From Nitrospirota bacterium (GTDB lineage: Bacteria; Nitrospirota_A; Leptospirillia; Leptospirillales; Leptospirillaceae), in NCBI GenBank assembly GCA_021844645.1, contig JAKBTA010000011.1, positions 1-28,842 on the forward strand: a stretch of 28,842 nt of DNA, written 5' to 3'. Within the stretch, counting starts at the first letter, position 1. Each line of letters starts with the position of its first letter. A program made the translations under genes and the position numbers. Shown one piece after another: positions 23,442 to 28,842 of this stretch. Under the pieces are notes generated by a model that had not been told where the DNA came from, did no database searches, and saw only the letters and a program-made list of their open reading frames with translations.

Positions 23442-24956
23442 TTAAAAACCACCCGAAAGACTTGCGAGAGGCGAAGCGGAACTTACCTGTCCAAGGAGAT
23501 GAGTTACACTAACATGCAGCATTGATAGCAAGGCGTTCGGCTGGACTCCAAGCCATACAACAATCACAAGGAGAGGAAGCAATGAAGCCCATTCGTATCG
23601 ATTCATATCTGGCAATGCCCAGGAACGGGGTTCGTACTTGCCCCAAACAACTTTTGAAAGGAGGTAAAGCATATACAACGCTGCCAAAATAATTCCGATT
23701 GCAGCAATAACACCGACTGCCGCATTTGCCCTGAAAGCACCAAGAAGAACCAGGAACTCCCCAACAAAAGAATTCAGACCAGGAAGTCCAAGGGATGAAA
23801 GAGAAAAGATGACCAGCATAGTGGAAAAAACTGGCATGACCTTTGCGATCCCACCATAGTCAGAAAGAAGTCTTGAGTGCGTTCTGTCATAGAGAACCCC
23901 TACACAGAGAAAGAGTGCGCCTGTAGTCACACCATGATTGATCATCTGAAGGATTGCGCCTTCCACTCCCTGAGCATTGAAGACAAAGATTCCCAATGTG
24001 ACAAATCCCATATGACTCACCGAAGAATAAGCAATCAGCTTTTTCATATCTTCCTGGGCGAGTGCCATCATTGCTCCCCAAATAATTCCAATGAGGGATA
24101 GCGCAAAAATGAAACCAGTGAAAAAGACTGAAGCTTTTGGAAACATCGGCAAGGAAAAGCGGATAAAACCGTATGCACCCATTTTCAGCATGACTGATGC
24201 AAGGATGACCGATCCAGCCGTGGGAGCTTCAACATGGGCATCTGGCAACCATGTATGAAAAGGGAACATCGGAACCTTTACCGCAAATGCAAGGAATAGG
24301 GCCACAAAAGCAAAATCCTGGAAAATGGGGGAATAATGCTGCCCCATCAGGGAAACAATATTGAAGGTATGGCCACCTTCGAAGTAGAGAGAAATGATCG
24401 CCAGAAGCAGAAAGAGGGAACCTGCCAGAGTGTATAAAAAGAACTTGATGGTGGCATAGATTCGGTTAGGTCCACCCCAGACACCGATGATCAGGAACAT
24501 CGGAATCAGCATGGCTTCCCAGAAAACATAGAAAAGAATAAAGTCCATGGCTGCAAAAACCCCGATCATCGCACCTTCGAGGACCAGGATTGCAATCATG
24601 AATTCAGTGACACGTTTATTGATTCCGACCCAACTTGTAAAAATGCACATCGGCATCAATAAGGTCGTCATAATGATAAGAACGAGACTGATACCATCAA
24701 TGCCAAGGGTGTAATGAATATTTGCGAAAGGGATCCAAAGATGATCCTCAGCAAACTGCATCTGGAACGTTCCCGGATTGCCCCCGATCAGAAGAGTCAG
24801 GGAGGCAATAAACTCAATAACCGTAATTCCGACTGCAACCCACTTTACCGTTGTATCAGAATTTTTCATTTTCATAAAAGGAAGTAAAAAAATCCCCCCG
24901 ACAATAGGGAAAAAGATCAAGAAAGTCAGAATCGGGATCGAGAGAAAGGTCATCAT
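23442..24956 (-). CDS. nuoM: NADH-quinone oxidoreductase subunit M
   Basis: NuoM is the second antiporter-like pump subunit. The 504-residue protein carries the key FYVFWEAMLIPMFLIIGVWGG (E147, matching the essential helix 5 Glu of E. coli NuoM), AVKVPMFPFHTWLPDAHVEAPTAGSVILA with the helix 7 Lys, and MKKLIAYSSVSHMGFV. About 14 membrane helices are expected. Two adjacent ATGs exist; the second (24953) is better placed relative to GAGG. There are 29 bases between nuoL and nuoM and no sign of decay. Only one nuoM occurs in this stretch. Confidence 0.96.
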   Translation of the reverse strand: MMTFLSIPILTFLIFFPIVGGIFLLPFMKMKNSDTTVKWVAVGITVIEFIASLTLLIGGNPGTFQMQFAEDHLWIPFANIHYTLGIDGISLVLIIMTTLLMPMCIFTSWVGINKRVTEFMIAILVLEGAMIGVFAAMDFILFYVFWEAMLIPMFLIIGVWGGPNRIYATIKFFLYTLAGSLFLLLAIISLYFEGGHTFNIVSLMGQHYSPIFQDFAFVALFLAFAVKVPMFPFHTWLPDAHVEAPTAGSVILASVMLKMGAYGFIRFSLPMFPKASVFFTGFIFALSLIGIIWGAMMALAQEDMKKLIAYSSVSHMGFVTLGIFVFNAQGVEGAILQMINHGVTTGALFLCVGVLYDRTHSRLLSDYGGIAKVMPVFSTMLVIFSLSSLGLPGLNSFVGEFLVLLGAFRANAAVGVIAAIGIILAALYMLYLLSKVVWGKYEPRSWALPDMNRYEWASLLPLLVIVVWLGVQPNALLSMLHVSVTHLLGQVSSASPLASLSGGF

Positions 24957-24985
24957 GTTCCTCGGTTCAGGGTTAATTCACTCAA

Positions 24986-26917
24986 TTATCGAATAAAGAG
25001 AAATACACTTACCATGCCAAAAAGGCCAATAGCCATAACCAATGCATAGTTTTGCAACTGGCCTGTCTGAAGACGACGAATGGAAGCAGCACTCGTTTGG
25101 CAAAACTCGGCTACGCCATTGACAATCCCGTCGATTACACCCTTATCAACTTCTTTCCATAATAGGAATGACAGAAAAATAGTTGGTTTGACAAAGACAA
25201 GATCGTAAAACTCATCAAAGAACCATTTGTTGAGAGAGAGAGAATAAAGCCGTTTGAACTGATGAGCCATCCGCTGCGGAACAGTCGATGGTTTGGCATA
25301 TAGAAAATATGCCAGGAGAATGCCAACGAGACCCACAATAACCGATATGGCTTTCAGAGAATCTTCTGAAAGTTCGGGCCGTGCAGTTGGATGAGGAACA
25401 GTCATCGACTGGGAGAGGAATCCGACGATATCGTAATGATTACCTGCCCATCCGGCCGTAAGAGCCATAAATGAGAGAAAAATCAGTGGAAATGTCATCA
25501 CAAGAGGACTTTCATGAGGAGCGTGGCCCTCATGACCATGATGATGTTCTCCTTCGGAAAAATTTTCCTTGCCCAGGAACACAACAAAGACTAAACGAAA
25601 GGTATAAAAAGCGGTCAGCATTGCAGTCAGTACTCCGATCATCCAGAAGATATGACCGGTCGGACCGGACTGGAACGCTTCAGACAAGATAAGATCTTTT
25701 GAATAAAAACCGGCGAAGGGAGGGATACCGGAGAGGGCAAGAGACCCTATCATCATGGTGGCAAAAGTAATCTTCATCGCACGGGACAGGCCGCCCATTC
25801 TAAAAATATCCTGTTCTCCGGACATTGAATGAATAACGGATCCGGCACCCAAAAAGAGCAACGCTTTAAAAAAGCCGTGTGTCAGAAGATGAAAAATACC
25901 TGCGCCATACGCTCCAATGCCACAAGCCATGACCATATAACCAAGCTGGCTCATTGTCGAATAGGCGACAATTTTCTTGATATCCCTTTGCGTCAATGCA
26001 ATTGTAGCAGCAACAACAGCCGTCAATGCTCCGGTCCACGCAACGACAGACATGGCAACGGCCGACGCATTATAAATAGGATTAAGCCTGACAATCATGA
26101 AAATACCTGCAGTCACCATCGTTGCTGCATGGATCAATGCAGAAATGGGCGTTGGACCTTCCATGGCATCCGGCAGCCAGGGATGAAGCGGCAATTGGGC
26201 AGATTTACCGACAGCACCAACAAATAACAATAATGCAATAACAGTTATCACCGAATAATGTGTTGTTCCATTAAAAGCGCTCCACAGATTAATGCTGTCG
26301 TGAATATGAGCTGGTAATTTTTGAAAAATTTCACTGTAGTTCAATGTCCCAAAAACAACATAAACAAGAAGAATGCCGAGCATAAATCCAAAGTCGCCAA
26401 TCCTGTTCATGATAAAAGCCTTATTGGCTGCAACCCAGGATGGCTTTCTTTCGTACCAATGAACAATAAGAATATAGGAACAGAAGCCAACGGCCTCCCA
26501 GAATACAAAAAGCTCTAGCAAATTATCCGACATCAGTAACATGATCATCGAAAAGGTAAACAGAGAGATATATGCAAAAAAACGGTCATACCCCGAATCG
26601 TCCTTCATATAACCAACGGTATATATATGAACCAAGGTCGAAACAGTTGTCACCATGACAAGCATAATCGCAGTCAGATGGTCTACCATGAGAGAAATGG
26701 CTACATGAAAGCTGCCTGAATCAATCCAGTCAAACAACTTCAAATGGACCGAAGGACCACTCATGGTTTCAGAAAAAGCTCTGAGCGACAAAACCCAGGA
26801 TGCAATCATGAGGGGAACAGTGACAATATGCCCCTTGCCTTTAAAATAAGGCCAAAAAATTCCTGTGATCAAAAAACCGATCAAAGGAAGCAAGGGGATC
26901 AAAACATAAAAACTCAT
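24986..26917 (-). CDS. nuoL: NADH-quinone oxidoreductase subunit L
   Basis: NuoL is the distal antiporter-like pump subunit, whose long lateral helix runs along NuoM and NuoN. The 643-residue protein shows ELFVFWEAVGFCSYILI, GKSAQLPLHPWLPDAMEGPTPISALIHAATMV and IKKIVAYSTMSQLGYMVMACG. The C-terminal region holds the expected extra helices and a His-rich loop (EGEHHHGHEGHAPHE) facing outside the core. Such His-rich loops occur in other NuoL proteins, so it is not by itself unusual. GGAGA lies upstream of the ATG, and nuoK ends 16 bases before it. Confidence 0.96.
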   Translation of the reverse strand: MSFYVLIPLLPLIGFLITGIFWPYFKGKGHIVTVPLMIASWVLSLRAFSETMSGPSVHLKLFDWIDSGSFHVAISLMVDHLTAIMLVMVTTVSTLVHIYTVGYMKDDSGYDRFFAYISLFTFSMIMLLMSDNLLELFVFWEAVGFCSYILIVHWYERKPSWVAANKAFIMNRIGDFGFMLGILLVYVVFGTLNYSEIFQKLPAHIHDSINLWSAFNGTTHYSVITVIALLLFVGAVGKSAQLPLHPWLPDAMEGPTPISALIHAATMVTAGIFMIVRLNPIYNASAVAMSVVAWTGALTAVVAATIALTQRDIKKIVAYSTMSQLGYMVMACGIGAYGAGIFHLLTHGFFKALLFLGAGSVIHSMSGEQDIFRMGGLSRAMKITFATMMIGSLALSGIPPFAGFYSKDLILSEAFQSGPTGHIFWMIGVLTAMLTAFYTFRLVFVVFLGKENFSEGEHHHGHEGHAPHESPLVMTFPLIFLSFMALTAGWAGNHYDIVGFLSQSMTVPHPTARPELSEDSLKAISVIVGLVGILLAYFLYAKPSTVPQRMAHQFKRLYSLSLNKWFFDEFYDLVFVKPTIFLSFLLWKEVDKGVIDGIVNGVAEFCQTSAASIRRLQTGQLQNYALVMAIGLFGMVSVFLFIR

Positions 26918-26933
26918 TATCTCTCCCTTCGAT

Positions 26934-27236
26934 CTACAGCTTCAAAATATTGAAGTCATCAATATTGACGCTACCTTTAAGGCGGAAAAGGGAAATAATA
27001 ATTCCCAATCCAATGGCGACTTCGGCGGCTGCCACAGTAATAACGAAAAAGACCAGGATTTGAGCATCAATCACATGCTGATACTTGCTAAACGCCACAA
27101 AGTTGACATTGACGGCATTGAGCATGATTTCAATACATAAAAGAACGACCAAGGTATTCCGCCTGACGAGAACGCCAACAAGACCTACAAGAAAAAGAGC
27201 AGAACTCAATCCAACATACCAGGATAAAGGTACCAT
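26934..27236 (-). CDS. nuoK: NADH-quinone oxidoreductase subunit K
   Basis: NuoK is a small three-helix subunit that resembles MrpC and takes part in proton transfer. The 100-residue protein keeps both essential glutamates, E36 (LLCIEIMLNAVN) and E72 (AAAEVAIGLGI), at the same positions as in E. coli. Length is normal. GGGGAG lies 9 bases before ATG. An 83-base gap separates it from nuoJ upstream; I see no structure in it that needs naming. Confidence 0.96.
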   Translation of the reverse strand: MVPLSWYVGLSSALFLVGLVGVLVRRNTLVVLLCIEIMLNAVNVNFVAFSKYQHVIDAQILVFFVITVAAAEVAIGLGIIISLFRLKGSVNIDDFNILKL

Positions 27237-27319
27237 CTGATAACACTCCCCCTATAACAGGAATAATCAACTACCTATGATTCAGCAAGGATTCTTCAGG
27301 CAGCCAATATACATGAATA

Positions 27320-27829
27320 TCACCGGAACTTCAGCTTCCCTTTCGCCATCACAATCGCTCCCACAAGAGCAATAAGAAGAACCAGTGATGCGATCTCAAA
27401 CGGGAATAGGTACTTGGTGTAAAGAACCATACCTATCATCTCCGTATTTCCAAGAGGAGGAACTCCCGGTTGGGGAACAGGAGGAAGTTCGGGATAAAAG
27501 TGGCTTCGGGAAATGAGGAATGCAACTTCCACTGCGGCGACAACGGCAGCACCAAAGACAACAGGCGCCTGCTTTTGCAGAACACGTCCCTGAGTCTGGA
27601 CGTTTAGCAGCATCACAACAAAGATATAAAGGACGAGAATTGCACCCGCATAGACAAGCAGCTGGACACCGGCAAGAAACTCGGCCTCAAGGATTACGTA
27701 TAGTCCAGCTACATGAGCAAACATCGACAATAACGACATTGCTGAATATAACGGATTTTTGAAAATGACTACCATCAGGGCTGAAAGCAGGATTGCTCCT
27801 CCAAAATAAACAAAAGACAGAATTTCCAT
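27320..27829 (-). CDS. nuoJ: NADH-quinone oxidoreductase subunit J
   Basis: NuoJ is a five-helix membrane subunit whose third helix carries the pi bulge used in coupling. I start at ATG 27829 (MEILSFVYFGGAILL), giving 169 residues, the normal length. The frame continues upstream into nuoI, but those residues are not NuoJ-like. AGGAGG lies 12 bases upstream, rather far. Conserved features are NPLYSAMSLLSMF, EAEFLAGVQLLVYAGAILVL and the C-terminal PFEIASLVLLIALVGAIVMAKG. Confidence 0.94.
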   Translation of the reverse strand: MEILSFVYFGGAILLSALMVVIFKNPLYSAMSLLSMFAHVAGLYVILEAEFLAGVQLLVYAGAILVLYIFVVMLLNVQTQGRVLQKQAPVVFGAAVVAAVEVAFLISRSHFYPELPPVPQPGVPPLGNTEMIGMVLYTKYLFPFEIASLVLLIALVGAIVMAKGKLKFR

Positions 27830-27837
27830 GCTTTGAA

Positions 27838-28398
27838 TCAACCTCCTGATTTGACTGATGGTATCGGGGGGAAGTGATATCTTCCCTCTTCTTTTCCGGA
27901 ATTTTCTGCTTCCCACATGTTTTTGAACTTCAGATAACCGATTGAATCCTGCTCACACTTATCCCCGAGAGACAGCAACTGCTCCTTGGAATAGATCAGT
28001 CCTTCCCTGGTAAAGGAAGAATGAGCATACTCTTTCGTCATTGCCAAAGCATTGACCGGACAGGCAACCACGCAAAAACCGCAAAAAATACACCTGGTAA
28101 AATCTAACGTATATTCTTTTGCATAGCGTCGTTCCGGAAATTCGGGATGAATATCTCCCACAACTGAGATGGCTTTTGCGGGACAGATCGCCTCACACAG
28201 ATCACACCCTACACACCTCTCCTGTTCGTTTTCATAGCGACGGTGGACAATGAACCCTCTATAACCGTCAGGGAGAGTCAGTTTTTCATGAGGATACTGA
28301 AGTGTCACCGCTTTTTTGAACATATGCCGAAAGGTCAGTTTGAGACCGGACATAATCTCCCCAAACATGATCGTATTCAGAAATTTTTTAATTCCCAT
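27838..28398 (-). CDS. nuoI: NADH-quinone oxidoreductase subunit I (two 4Fe-4S clusters)
   Basis: NuoI carries clusters N6a and N6b, which pass electrons toward N2 and quinone. The 186-residue protein has two full binding motifs, C62-x2-C65-x2-C68-x3-C72-P and C103-x2-C106-x2-C109-x3-C113-P. The N-terminal part (GLKLTFRHMF) is the membrane-contacting amphipathic helix. AAGGAG lies 5 bases before ATG. It follows nuoH by 30 bases and precedes nuoJ by 8. Confidence 0.97.
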   Translation of the reverse strand: MGIKKFLNTIMFGEIMSGLKLTFRHMFKKAVTLQYPHEKLTLPDGYRGFIVHRRYENEQERCVGCDLCEAICPAKAISVVGDIHPEFPERRYAKEYTLDFTRCIFCGFCVVACPVNALAMTKEYAHSSFTREGLIYSKEQLLSLGDKCEQDSIGYLKFKNMWEAENSGKEEGRYHFPPIPSVKSGG

Positions 28399-28428
28399 AT
28401 AAGCTCCTTCCGACCCTTGGACCGGATA

Positions 28429-28842
28429 TCAATGACGGATCATGTAAACAACAAAGGCAGTCACAATTACATTTGCGAAAGACAGAGGAAGCATGATTTT
28501 CCAACCAAACTTCATCAACTGATCGTAACGCAAACGCGGCAAGGTCGCCCTTATCCAAAAAAAGAAAAACAAGAAAAAATAAACCTTCAACATGAACCAG
28601 ATAACTGGCGGGACGAAATCAAGAATGGGCAAGGGAGATCCCCAACCACCAAGGAATAAAACCGTAGCCACACAAGAAACAACAATCATGTTGGCATACT
28701 CTGCCAGGTAGTACAGGGAAAACCGCATACCGGAATATTCAGTAAAGAACCCTGCGACAAGTTCAGACTCGGACCGATGGAAGTGGGTCCATGGGGTCTC
28801 TTGCAGCCCTTGGCTGATGGCATAAAGCTTATATCCAAAGAG
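28429..28842 (-). CDS. nuoH: NADH-quinone oxidoreductase subunit H, C-terminal part, cut by window edge
   Basis: NuoH (ND1-like) forms the quinone entry site with NuoB and NuoD. The last 137 residues are present. [30 protein letters not shown] is typical and is followed by the final helices and the [15 protein letters not shown] signature. Just before it, the loop that in nearly all NuoH reads AETNRxPFDLPEAE reads [14 protein letters not shown]. The frame is open through this part, and alignment puts several single-base changes in it (Pro to His, Asp to His, Pro to Ser). The preceding segment [12 protein letters not shown] is also less hydrophobic than expected. Identity is certain; the loop is strange (see findings). 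Confidence 0.9.
   Translation of the reverse strand, partial: LFGYKLYAISQGLQETPWTHFHRSESELVAGFFTEYSGMRFSLYYLAEYANMIVVSCVATVLFLGGWGSPLPILDFVPPVIWFMLKVYFFLFFFFWIRATLPRLRYDQLMKFGWKIMLPLSFANVIVTAFVVYMIRH

Noticed and set aside
25520..25560. His-rich loop of NuoL as a special metal site
   Set aside because: Such loops occur in other NuoL proteins and need no special explanation.

Overview
The window reads as chromosomal DNA of a Gram-negative, didermic bacterium. It carries a type II secretion system (T2SS), including the GspN form also found outside the Proteobacteria, a complete rear half of a complex I operon, a chemotaxis phosphatase, a LexA repressor and debris of several insertion sequences. 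Gene content and moderate base composition fit an acidophilic Nitrospirota such as Leptospirillum. That is an inference from gene content; no rRNA or other species marker is present.

Layout. (1) 1-1455, mostly minus strand: a TnpB-type gene running off the left edge, a C-terminal remnant of an IS256-family transposase, a tRNA-Gly(CCC), and a thiS gene whose 3' end overlaps the tRNA. (2) 1547-12781, plus strand: a T2SS operon in the order gspC, D, E, F, G, N, L, M, K, followed by a TPR protein. Between gspM and gspK lies a frameshifted tnpB remnant on the opposite strand; gspH, I and J are not seen. (3) 12799-14874, plus strand: a secreted His-rich, two-cysteine peptide with its own promoter and terminator, then a gene that looks like a fusion of a multinuclear non-heme iron oxygenase (MNIO, DUF692/MbnB-TglH type) with a DUF2063-like (MbnC/BufC type) domain. 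(4) 15010-16506, plus strand: a CheW-CheZ fusion and a small YggX-like protein with four cysteines. (5) A perfect 12-bp bidirectional terminator at 16538-16567 ends both convergent transcription units. (6) 16572-28842, minus strand: nuoH (partial), I, J, K, L, M, N, then lexA, a small membrane protein, a SNF2-family ATPase and a divergent proline-dehydrogenase-like protein, all tightly spaced and probably one long operon.

How the genes work together. The gsp genes encode the inner-membrane platform, ATPase, major pseudopilin and secretin of one export machine. The nuo genes encode the membrane arm and the NuoI iron-sulfur subunit of NADH:quinone oxidoreductase. lexA and the SNF2 ATPase are carried behind respiratory genes. 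The most interesting locus is the His/Cys-rich secreted peptide followed by the MNIO-DUF2063 fusion. MNIO enzymes with DUF2063-type partners modify cysteines of small secreted precursor peptides to make copper-binding products (methanobactin, bufferins). A one-protein enzyme beside a His-rich precursor would be a new arrangement, but the link between the two genes rests on proximity only.
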